DNA from: Ligula intestinalis
Taxonomy: Eukaryota; Platyhelminthes; Cestoda; Diphyllobothriidea; Diphyllobothriidae
Assembly (NCBI GenBank): GCA_036362985.1
Contig: JAYGXS010000004.1
Location: 35,372,455-35,436,454 of the forward strand
Length of the DNA: 64,000 nucleotides
Direction of reading: 5' to 3'
A program made the translations under genes and the position numbers. The notes under the pieces were generated by a model, which worked only from the letters and a program-made list of their open reading frames with translations, made no database searches and was not told where the DNA came from. Positions 42,821 to 52,689 of this stretch are shown piece after piece. Position 1 is the first letter of the stretch. Every line of letters starts with the position of its first letter.

Positions 42821-45800
42821 TGCACTCGAGTGCGGGTCTATCGAATGACAGCTCAACTTAGGCCTCTGAGCTCTCAATCCACCTGTTAAACTCATGCTCG
42901 CTCCCCCACCCCTCCATCGTCATCAGTGAGCTCGAACAGTGGTGGGTAGAAGACGGTGGATAAGGGATGGACTAGCCATATCTCTTGTCGTGCGGGAAAT
43001 TAAAGACAACTCCCACGCTTGTCGTCGCATCGCTGCCGTATTTCAAGTAGGTAGGACCTGTTAATGGGAAGACGACCCGCGTAAAGCCAGATGGACTGAA
43101 ATGAAATGCTTCTGAAATAGGAGAAGGACAATGTGAACAAAACCGACACGTTCGACCTCCCCTTTGCACTTGCACCAACGTTAACCGCCTGTACATGGCT
43201 GGTAGACATGGTAAACGGCCAATGTAATTGAATATGCGCGTTCCAGGAAGCAGTTCAGAAGAATGGTAAACGGCCGACAAAACCGGGGCAACCACCTGCT
43301 AAGCTAAGGCGAACCTCCAAGCACGCAAGACTGAAATATCGTGGACTAAGGTCCGTGGCCTTAACCTCGCCTTAAAGTATGTGTTTCAGGTACGGGGTGG
43401 ATACATCCACAACCACCACCACCACGATCAGGTAGACCGACGGTTTAGCTGGAAGACTTCACTTCCGAAATAATACAATGGAGTGCCAATCTGATGAAAT
43501 CTAAGGATTTTTACAAGGAAGTCCATGTTACCCAAAAGTAGGTCACAGTGCGTTCCCAAAAATCCTATAGCAATAAAGTAATGCTCTGTCTTCAAAATAG
43601 GACATATTGCGATTTATCGAAGAATATTGCATTTTTTAGAAATACCAGCTTTTCTAGAAAAATGGAAAATTCAAAAGAAAAGCGAAAATCGGGCGTACTA
43701 GGTAAACTGAAAATTTAAATGTAGAGGAAGCCAGTTCATGCAAAAAAACGAGTGAACAAAGCAGCAAAAGTAGGATTACGTTAGAAAATGATGTTTTTTT
43801 AAATTTTTGGATACATGTGCTTCCATATTACGTGCAGCGTAAAGTATGGCTGTTACCGAACGCTCCAACGTTGAAGTATATATTCTAACACGGGTTCACA
43901 AGAAGTGCTAGTTGTTTCTCCCATTTATACACTGCTTGAGTTACTTTGGGATATGACGACGAGATTTTTGCTAAACTGCACCGATTGGGAGGCCACAGGA
44001 GTGCGACATTTCGTAAACTCACGTGCGCAATCCTAAATCACCATTTTGTGTACAGTAATGGAAATTTTATTCCATAACATTTCGTTGCAATTATTTCGGA
44101 ATTTCGATTAAGACGAGGTTCAGATCGTTCTTGAAATAATGAATAGCACTTTACGATTTTCACTGGCTTCATCCTGTTGGCCACAAATAAGGCTTACATG
44201 CTACATGTTTACTAACACATGCAAAATACGATATTTCTTGACTGCATTTAACGAACTAGTTAGCTTTGGGGCATTCCTTCTAACTCACCTGTTTGTCTGG
44301 GTCCTAGTTTTCTAATCACCCAAACATGTCAAAGCATTGCCGAGAAAAATGAACGCTTGCGAAACTAAACGAAAAACAATATGTCTAGGGTCAACAAACA
44401 AGCTTTCTATAATAACTTACCTCGTCAAAAAGAGTTTTATGTAGATATTTCAGCGTCAAGTGTCTGCGAACTTTACGTTTTTGAAGATTAAAAAGAGCAA
44501 AATCGCAGTGTGACCGGTTTTTTACTGCCCATAAAATAAGGATTAAATCTTCCGTTGAAAGTAAGAGAAATCACATTTCTGTGTATACTGGAGCAGTTTT
44601 AAGCAAACGTTTTCAATTCTTTGCTCCGTTCTAAGATTGCCAAAGCACGTCAGAATGGCGAAGCAGATACTACGATTTTGCAAAAACTGAGAATTTTCTA
44701 CCTCTTCCATTTCAAGTTTCCTGATGCGTTCTTAATGAAAAAGCCTTTTGCTCACGGGTTAACAGAGAAAGTGACGGCGTGTCTTCGGTGCTCATATATA
44801 CGCAAAACAAATTACGGCTTCCTAAGTTCAAGAATTAATTTTATGGCATAAAACGGGGCAGATTTCCAAAACAGAATTTTGTAAACTGAATTCGCTCTTC
44901 CTTTTTAGAAAACAATGCGATCTCATACTTGCACCCACTTAAATTTACTGAACACAAAACGAAATATTCCGTTCCCTGAAAAGATATAATCAAAATGTTT
45001 TAGTTTTTATTAATATTCTTTTATAGTACAACACACACAAACGAGAAGTTCTGGTACGCAGCGTTTGATAGCATAGGATATTCCTTGGGTGTCAACCAAC
45101 TTTGGAGCTTGCCGAATTCTGCGCCTACTTCCCTACAATTTACTGATCTCAAATGAAATCTTTTCCCGCAAGCGGTATGTTGTCCCTCAGGTCAATTCAT
45201 TGAATAAGATAAACAAACTAAAATGTGTGTTGAACCAGCTACTTACATTTCAAGCTACATGTTTCCTCAGTTAGGCAATCTAGTGCACTCCTACATTCGA
45301 AAGCATGACAATAAAAGTAAAGGTAGTCCGGGTTTTGACACTTATCTCCATCCCTTATGCATCCTATACGTGTCTACACAATCAATTATCGGCATTTTAG
45401 TGACCACCTATGTGCGCTAAGTGTTAGGAGGCTCCGCAAATAGTTAAAAGAAACATCACATGCGTTATTAATTTAAGATTATTCGTATCCCAGGACTGTC
45501 TTGATAAACACAAAAGTATATCATGAAAATATAGTAATGCCATTTATTCAAATCACCCCGCCTCATACAGGCGCAGTTAAAATTGTCTAGCCCAGGAAAG
45601 TTGGTGGGGTAACCATACGCACAAAACAGAGACTTTTCTATGGGTGCAACAGGCAGTGTTATGCAAAGTGTTAGTAATTATTATCACGGCGTGCAATGCC
45701 GAGTTGAGTACCAGTCCTTCACCACAACCACAACAAGCACAAAAACAACAAAATAATCTCAATGTATCCACCCTCACATTCCTCTTCTGATTCAAAATTA

Positions 45801-46149
45801 TTGGATGCCTCCGTACATCCAAAGTAGACAAGTCGGAGAACTTCGAATCCTCACCAAATCTGCCGATTTTTTTTACTAAAAGCATCTGCTAACAATGAAT
45901 TCATGGCAGGTCCCGAAGCCATGATACCTACATGGTCCAATCGCCTTGTTCGCACATATCTGATCTTCCAATGGCCATGGGTGCGGTTAACAGAACAACC
46001 ATCAATGTCCGTTGCAGTAATGAGGGTCAAATAATCCCATGCCTGTATCTGCGATTGATCTGTAATCTAGCTGCGGGGGGTGAGATTCACACTTTAAATG
46101 CATTTATTGGGCTACATGGGGTCTCATTACTAATAAAATAGCCGGCAAA
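42821..46149. other. Unassigned, mostly AT-rich
   Basis: A fragment of the Penelope family-A tail is present on the minus strand at 43225-43262 (CTTCTGAACTGCTTCCTGGA). Otherwise 43.3-46.1 kb shows no gene, RNA or recognisable repeat. Confidence 0.4.
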
Positions 46150-46350
46150 CACAAGATACCTGGAATGGTCATTTCTGGCTCATTAGCCCTCATCAGCCAA
46201 GCCTACTCAGCCCACTTGTTGTACTACCCGAGGCTCAAACATGCGACGTTTTGATTAGCAGTTTAACGCTCTTACTATTGAGCCACGGGCTCCTTGTCTT
46301 GCCGGTTTGAATCGGGAATATAAATATGAATGCTCACCGATCGCCAACGG
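46150..46350 (-). repeat. tRNA-derived SINE with complete hammerhead-like motif
   Basis: The minus strand starts with a leader (CGATCGGTGAGCATTC, CCGATTCAAACCGGCAAGAC), then a tRNA-like head with GAGCCCGTGGCTCAATAG (box A), an arm GCTAATCAAAACGTCGC and TGTTTGAGCC (box B). A tail follows carrying CUUGG, CUGAUGA (46190-46196), hairpin GGGCU-AAUG-AGCC, A, GAAA (46172-46175), AUGACCAU, U, CCAGG (46159-46163). CUUGG pairs with CCAGG as stem I. It is a SINE and not a tRNA gene, because there is no matching acceptor stem. Confidence 0.75.
46157..46201 (-). ncRNA. Hammerhead ribozyme-like motif in SINE
   Basis: Complete order on the minus strand: stem I strand CUUGG, box CUGAUGA, stem II GGCU/AGCC with loop AAUG, GAAA preceded by one unpaired A, stem III self-complementary AUGnnCAU, cleavage-type U, stem I strand CCAGG. 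The extra A and a G-A mismatch at the base of stem II are departures from the ideal core. Smα of schistosomes is the known precedent for a SINE-like repeat with a hammerhead. Activity is inferred. Confidence 0.6.
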
Positions 46351-46404
46351 TACTCGGTCGTCTTGCTCTGCCCTGCGGCTCATACTCGAGCCCTGCCAAT
46401 AGCC

Positions 46405-46700
46405 GCATAAGTACTAGTAGTTAAGGCAGGCAAAGAGATAGATTCTTGGACTTCTGATCAAAAGGTCGTGGGTTCGAGCTTCGACTGCGGCTGCGGCACC
46501 ACTAGGGGTTCGATATGGCTAGGTGGTGATAGCTAATAAACCAGAAATGGTCACCCCCCTCTCCCTTGCCCTTGCCGATAATGTTAGCTGTCTAAACTAC
46601 TAGCTGCTGTGCGGTTGCTGGCGGGGCTGGAGTGTGAGCCAGAAGGCAAAGCGGGCCGAGTGAGTACTATTAGCGTTGGGGATGCGTTCATCAGCGGTTC
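46405..46700 (+). repeat. tRNA-derived SINE, plus copy
   Basis: It has a tRNA-like head with GGACTTCTGATCAAAAGGTC and GTGGGTTCGAGCTTC (box B), then a decayed motif (GGUGAUAGCUAAUAAACC, A, GAAAUGGUCAC at about 46512-46548) and the CCTTGCCGATAATGTTAGC module ending GCCGAGTGAGTA. It lies tail-to-tail with the 46.15-kb copy. Confidence 0.6.
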
Positions 46701-46979
46701 TGATTGCTGCAGAACACGCATGCAGCACAGAGGCGGAAGTCACATGATTTAGTGCCCTCCATCCCATAAGCAATAATCGGTCGAGAGGTTGCATGGACAA
46801 AGGACGCGTGGGAAAGAGAAATGTAAGCACAGTCTATCCCGGCAAATTCCGCATGTAATATGTGACGTGGCTAAAGTTATTCCCACGAGCTAAAATCGTA
46901 GCTCGGAAGGCTATCACGCTCATACTCAGGACTCAGCATCAGAACGCAAGGACTGCCTATTAAAGTAGCCTGTATGGTA

Positions 46980-47115
46980 GGGTAACATCGGCTTTGTCAG
47001 TCACTTGCAAATCCATTGCACGGAGACTGGCAAACCACTCTCAATGTCCTAACTACTCAGATGCATTCATTCTCCACATGGGCCTACTCGGTCACTTGCG
47101 CATCTAGGACAGCGG
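46980..47115 (+). repeat. C2H2-like repeat, copy 1 (decayed)
   Basis: The peptide NIGFVSHLQIHCTETGKPLS matches the SRIGLVGHLRIHRTETGEPV unit of a multi-copy zinc-finger-like repeat, followed in another frame by HMGLLGHLRI. There is no start, stop or splice context. It looks like a transposed or retrocopied gene fragment. Confidence 0.55.
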
Positions 47116-47189
47116 AGTCCACCGCGATGACGACACAGCTAATATATCCTGCACTTCCAACAAGAAGCACATTAACAGCCCACAGACCG

Positions 47190-47519
<330 letters not shown>

Positions 47520-47520
<1 letters not shown>

Positions 47521-47640
47521 TTCCACGAGGTCTGCCGTGTGCTTCACAGCGGAGTGATACAGGGACGGTGACTTGTGCTGAATTAAAGTGCGAGTAAATT
47601 TTCGAGCATCTACGTCCCCGCTCCCAACTGGGCCCCCATA
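47520..47640 (-). repeat. DR1 fragment
   Basis: It contains ACAGGGACGGTGACTTGTGC and TCTACGTCCCCGCTCCCA, the start of the inverted DR1 unit, directly abutting a C2H2-like repeat. Confidence 0.5.
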
Positions 47641-47814
47641 CTGTCTTCATCCATTCATACACTGCGTTGGCCAAGTGCGCCTCCGTAAAAACTTGCGGTA
47701 GAAAACCACTAGTTTTACCACAATGCTGCGCCTGTCTTCACAATTATCTACATAATACATGATCATGCATAACAACAATCCCATGTGCGGTCCCTCAATC
47801 GGTGTGACCGCCAC

Positions 47815-48290
47815 CAGCAAAAACAACAGCTCCGACACAGACGCATCAGCATCCCCCGATCCATTCTGCGCTCTCTGCCGTCGCATATGCACATCGCGCA
47901 TCAGCCTAGTCGGTCACTTGTGAGTCCATTGCACACAGACTGGTGAACCAATGCGTGGGGCCCTGGCATCAAATCACCGCATCCGTCTCAACTGTCCGCA
48001 CTGTCCACGCACATTCCCACACCACACAGGTCTATTAGGTCACAGGCGCTTCCATGAGAACCTTTGGTACAACACCACCGGCTATACCGCATGGACACAC
48101 CTCTCCTCTACATCATATGTAGTCATACCCAACACCAAATGCCACGGGTTTGTAAATAGCATCTCTCACTTGAGAGGGAAGTATAATCCTCGGTTCCTAA
48201 TACACGTGGCTCCAATGTTGCATGTGTGATCCGAGCTTGAGTCTACCCCGGTGCGCTAAAAGCCATGAGTTGAAAGGCTGCTAACTTGCA
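47815..48290 (+). repeat. C2H2-like repeat, copy 3
   Basis: The peptide DPFCALCRRICTSRISLVGH, a stop in place of Arg, HCTQTGEPMRGALASNHRIR, then LNCPHCPRTFPHHTGLLGHR and RFHENLWYNTTGY. Two finger-like units are recognisable, each with C-x2-C and GLxGHxRxH. Its downstream part (CACGTGGCTCCAATGTTGCA, GAGTCTACCCCGGTGCG) is homologous to the 63.9-64.0 kb copy, so the repeat extends beyond the finger part. Confidence 0.65.
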
Positions 48291-48629
48291 ATTTTACGCT
48301 GACCTCACAATCGGTCCTAAGTGTGTTTGTGCGGAGTGGCCGACTGGTGATCTGAGTGTCGGGCTTCAATGACTCCTTCTTATCGTGACTTCCGAAACTC
48401 CTACACATGTGAGATGTCGGTAATGACTGACGATTCAGAAGTGGACGCTTCTGGATTTCCAACCACCATCTACTGACACATTCGGAATTGAACTATCTGA
48501 TGCATTTGTTCACAAGTGAAAGAAGGTTAACTGTGCCCCGTTCCTGCTTTGATGGTAGGACAGTTACCTTAAATCTCGGTAACGAGGGGGGGGGGGCGAT
48601 CTAGACCCTACATTATACACGCCTGAGTG
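48291..48629. other. Unassigned sequence
   Basis: No gene or known repeat was recognised. A GGGGGGGGG run lies near 48.585 kb. Confidence 0.35.
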
Positions 48630-48700
48630 AGAACATGACTGGCTGATAATGATGATGGTAGGTAGGCCGGAAATGGCCATTTCATTGTTCCTTGTCGCTA
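48630..48700 (+). repeat. SINE tail fragment with intact stem III palindrome
   Basis: GACTGGCTGATAATGATGAT is followed by AGGCC, GGAAA and AUGGCCAU, UUC. The 8-nt AUGGCCAU is a perfect palindrome placed right after GAA, as expected from the SINE tails at 23.4 and 46.2 kb, where it is mutated to AUGACCAU. The tRNA-like head is missing. Confidence 0.45.
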
Positions 48701-48934
48701 TGCGTAGTCCTCCTGAATGATTTCATATCGCTATACGGTTGTCTGCGAACGAACCTAGATTGGAGTTATAAGGCAGTTAGAACGATTCTGTTTGGTTACA
48801 CAAGCAGACCAGTGCTACCGATTCTATAACCGAAGATAACAGGATCTTTTTTAAAGGGTCACCTAAAACGGTCATGAGAACACAAATCGTTAACAAGACA
48901 TGTGGTTTTACATCAAATTCTGGACAAATTGGGT

Positions 48935-49130
48935 TTTAAATAAGGCTGGGGGTTAGGCTTAAGTTCAGAGTTAGGGTTAAGATGAAGATTGTGTTTTATG
49001 GGCTCATGCTTGAATTCGTGTTAACTGTAGGGTTTAAGTTTAGGTTAGAGCTAGGAGAGGGGTTAAGTTTACAGTTAATTGTATGTTAAGATAAGTGTTA
49101 GGGATAAGACAGAAATATTTATCCCAAGGC
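48935..49130 (+). repeat. Degenerate TTAGGG-like patch
   Basis: It reads as loosely repeated GGTTAGGC, AGTTAGGGTTAAG and GGTTTAAGTTTAGGTTAG units ending GACAGAAATATTT. It is the longest of three such patches in the window. Confidence 0.45.
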
Positions 49131-49253
49131 CAACTATTTGAAATGGATGGGGCGCTCTTATTACCGTATCCTGTTTAGGAAGCTATAGAAGTCATCCTTA
49201 TCTCTTTAAAAATTGTTTGGTTCAAACATTCACACTAACAGCATTATCATTTA

Positions 49254-49540
49254 CAGTGGAACCTCGGTTAACAAGTTTAATCCGTAAGGGCACCGAGCTC
49301 GTCACGTGACACGCTCGTCTTGCGAAATATAGCCAATAAAACTGCATCAGTTCACTGATTGGCTGCACGTGGTCGAGGACCAGCGGGTTGGGAGCAAGAC
49401 TCAACGGCGAACACAGGCACACGCACTGACAGTTTCTTAACTAAGTGGAAGCTCGTAAAGCGAGACATATTTTCTGCTAGTTGTTCGCTCTGTACCTGAA
49501 ACGCTCGTAGATGGGGCTGTTCATTACCTGGGTTCCACTG
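49254..49540. mobile_element. TA-flanked Tigger/pogo-like MITE
   Basis: It begins CAGTGGAACCTCGGTTAACA and ends with the inverted CTGGGTTCCACTG; TA lies immediately outside both ends (49252-49253, 49541-49542). CAGTGGAACCTCG termini and the internal CTCGTCTTGCGAA motif are typical of Tigger-type Tc1/mariner elements. It is 287 bp with no coding sequence. It does not share termini with the 15.7-kb Tigger relic. Confidence 0.87.
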
Positions 49541-50929
49541 TACTTAAGTTCGACTTTGAAGGATTTACTATGAGAAGTTCACTACCGCGTAATAACATTC
49601 CGGTTTGCTGTTGAAATAATGTTTTTTCTGTTTAGCTCGCAATCGCAAAATACACAAGCAAATCACGTGATTGCAACACTTGAATAAGGCAAATCCCATG
49701 GCTTATGGAATTTAGCGGTGAAAGTTCGTTTTATTCTCAACTGCTAGCTGTCATGGATCCGGCAACGAAATCCTATCTTTTCCTTAATATTAGTCCCCTA
49801 ACTGTGCCTTTAACTCTAAACTTAATTGCTCTGCGTTGAGTGTCATAGGTACTGAATCCCCAGAGTCGTCAAAAGTCTACCTTCCCTCGTCCAGACATCA
49901 TGTTTGATGCATTCTAAACGCAAACGAGACGCAGTTCCGTGAGAGAGAGAGAGAGCGAGAGAGAGAGAGATCAGGAACATACGTCGGATGCCTTCTCAGG
50001 GTAGAATGGCCCAGCAACGCGCAGACTGCTACGGAAATCTAATCGGCCACAAGTCTACTATAGCCAAGTACAAGAACATGGCAACGTCCATTACCGTGTA
50101 AACAGCGGGATTACGCCAGCCTCATCTGTGCAGGTGGGATCTGACAGACCCGACACGCGGCGTTCACGTGTCGCTGCCCCCTCCCCCCATTCCCCCGAGC
50201 CTCCCCGCCAGCGGCTAGGGCGCCAGCAGTGGAGGAGGGGATTGCGGTGGCGTGCAGCATCTCTCACTCCCCCCCCTTCCACAGTTTCGTCGCCGCACAA
50301 CTGTATCACCGGATCATTCGATCGTGCATCGCTCGAGTGCTTTACCCAACACGCGTAAAATTCCACTGTGCATCACCATAGTGTTGGGTCGCGTGGCCTC
50401 CCAAGTGGCCATAGCAACAGAACTTACAGATCCGGAATTCCATCCTGCCATCTAAGACGGCCCAGTTCTGACTAGCTAAGCAGACTACGATTAGACGAAA
50501 GTAGTGTGATTCTCATCCAACTGCGATTTAAGCGGACTAATACCGCAGCGCGGGGGCCATTGTGGCTGCAGTGGTTATCTGTTTCGGCGACGTTTACCCA
50601 TGTTAGCAACTTCCCTTGCGGTTAATCTGCAACTGCTTTTGTGATTTGCTGACTCTTTTCAGTAGGCCCTACAAACATAATCCGTTCAGTAACTACTTGA
50701 TATCAATAAAAGTAAGGCTGCCTTACTTGGACCGACTTTGCCCGGTTAACGTATCAGCACTAAAGTCCGTACATCTGAGGTGCTATCGGTGGGCTAGACA
50801 GAGACCAGTACACTATTGTCAAAGTTATCCTGTTATTTACCGAACTGGACTAAGAGAGAGTGAGTTATTCTGGTCGGATCAGGCGTTTTAATGTACGAAT
50901 GTTCAACTGTCGAGTCCGAAAACATTCAC
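49541..50929. other. Unassigned, includes GA-rich tract and GC-rich 50.1-50.46 kb
   Basis: A (GA)n-like tract lies at about 49.94-49.97 kb. 50.1-50.46 kb is GC- and CpG-rich with an acceptor-like CCCCCCTTCCACAG at about 50.28 kb and open frames on both strands. No product can be named. Confidence 0.35.
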
Positions 50930-51262
50930 CATCGACTCCACGGCTTGTAGGTACAGGGACGGTGACTTACGCGTGGATTAATCTTAACTGACAGTAGACT
51001 TACGTCGCATCTACCGCACTCTCTCTTCCCTCATCCGCCAGAGTTTGGTGCCTAGACAGAGTCAAGAAGACCGAAGGTGGGATCGGGAGCTGGTAGTTGG
51101 TGCAGCCGGAACTGGCCATTAAGGCTGTGATTGGCTGGTGCCTGAACCTGCACCTACGCGTGCCAATTACATCCCCTATATTCGGTATTCGTTATAGGAG
51201 CGTAGCCCGAATAACGTTTGCCATGTCCTGATTTGGTCTCCGTGTTGATCCAGCACATCTAC
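50930..51262 (-). repeat. Dispersed repeat DR1, inverted and near full length
   Basis: It starts GGTACAGGGACGGTGACTTA and runs through CAGACTTACGTCGCATCTAC-like and GTCAAGAAGACCG, the ACCTGCACCTACGCGTGCCA block and CGAATAACGTTTGCCAT, to GTGTTGATCCAGC. This is the reverse of the order in the 4.4- and 9.3-kb copies, which establishes both ends of the repeat. Confidence 0.65.
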
Positions 51263-51999
51263 CTCGCGACCGGCTTATGGGACACCTTTTGACTTAGAAA
51301 TTTTGACCGATGTGCTTTAGGTGTCGGTGTGTGTGTGTGAAATTTCGAAACCTGGAGAGTGCATCGTTCCCGGGGGAGGAGCCATCTTCGTTTTAGCTCA
51401 ATCGTCCAATTACTGACCGTCAAAGTCCATCGCGGAATGACTATTGGCACACGATTACCAGTTTGTGGATGAAAACTTATGACCACGTGCCCTTCGAACA
51501 GATCAATGGCAGACTGGGACTTCGAGAGTATTACTGAATTATACCTTCGGGAACGATTTTTTCCACTTCAAGTAGTGTTGGTTCGTTTAGTCCGCTTATC
51601 ATGAAAAGCATACCATACCCGCCTCGATTTTAGCATCTTTTCTTGTCCTGTCAAACATCAACCCACCACAACTAGTTGGACGAGGGAAAAACTCGAAAAA
51701 GAGTATTTTTACACCTGATTTGCACTATAATGAGGACACATTGCAATGGATAGCACATTTTAAGGAGATTTAAACTTAAAGAGAGTAGGTTTGCTGAACC
51801 GATCCTTCCAATAATCCATCTCAGATGTATCGGTGGGTACTTGTTTTTATAATCACGGAATTCCACTCCACAAATTTGGAAGTCAAATTCTTGTGCTCTA
51901 GATGAATCATTAAAGATTTTCTGAAACCCATAAGTTGGGAGATAATTTGATGATTCGAAGTTCGGATCATTAGTCACTTCGACCATCAAGAACAATGGT
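51263..51999. other. Unassigned sequence
   Basis: No gene or known repeat was recognised. Confidence 0.35.
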
Positions 52000-52145
52000 G
52001 TCTACCGTGTACTCCACAGCACAGTGGGCACGGAGGCAGTGACTTGCACATGGATTACTCTATATTGTAAGCAGACTTGTTCACTGTCTACCACACGTTC
52101 CCCTCCCTATACTTCCCGAGCTCGGCCTCAAGATAGAGTAAAGAA
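52000..52145 (-). repeat. DR1 fragment
   Basis: It contains GGCAGTGACTTGCACATGG, GTCTACCACACG and GGCCTCAAGATAGAGTAAAG, the first half of the inverted DR1 unit. Confidence 0.5.
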
Positions 52146-52398
52146 TAGTGAATAGGGGCTTAAACAAAGTAGTTGACAAAGACAATCAACCCATCTACAC
52201 TTATCACACGCGGCTTGCTCGCGCACGATGGGCCATGTTTTCACACAAACGAGAATGGGGCGTGGGGAGCCCGGATCCCAGGCGAGTGGGAACCCCACGA
52301 TGGTCACAATAACGAGCCATGGAAGCCCGACGCTCCCTCTGCCCGATATGTCAAGCTGATTTACTCCGTTTTTTAAAATTTTATTTACCTTCAGCTCG

Positions 52399-52590
52399 CT
52401 GATGTCTTGCAAGAATATCATAATTTTATGTGGTGATTTCGACTGTGCAGACCTACGTCCCTTCACCATTCGTGGTGACGCCACTCTTGATCACATACTG
52501 ACCAACTATCCCGAGCTTTTTGCTGTGAAAGATAGAACCCCGTTGTCAGACTCAGACTATTCTGTGTTATTGGGTCTGCCAACTATCTAG
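52399..52590 (+). mobile_element. Non-LTR retrotransposon endonuclease relic
   Basis: The peptide IIILCGDFDCADLRPF, then GDATLDHILTNYPELFAVKD and PLSDSDYSVLLGLPT is the C-terminal half of an APE-type endonuclease of CR1-like elements (GDFN, ATLDxILTN, PLxxSDHxVV). The catalytic His of SDH is replaced by Tyr, and GDFN by GDFD. The reverse transcriptase that should follow is absent; an antisense Penelope copy starts about 100 nt downstream. Confidence 0.75.
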
Positions 52591-52689
52591 TTCTAGTTCC
52601 AGACTTCGATTTGCTGTCCTTTTGGCCTCTCTGTGCGTGCTTTGGTTGATAAAATATTTTGGGTACCTATTAGCTCTGAAGAAGTCATG

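Noticed and set aside
46220..46310. tRNA gene
   Set aside because: A and B box-like sequences are present but no acceptor stem closes and the unit is repeated elsewhere with the same tail, so it is a SINE.
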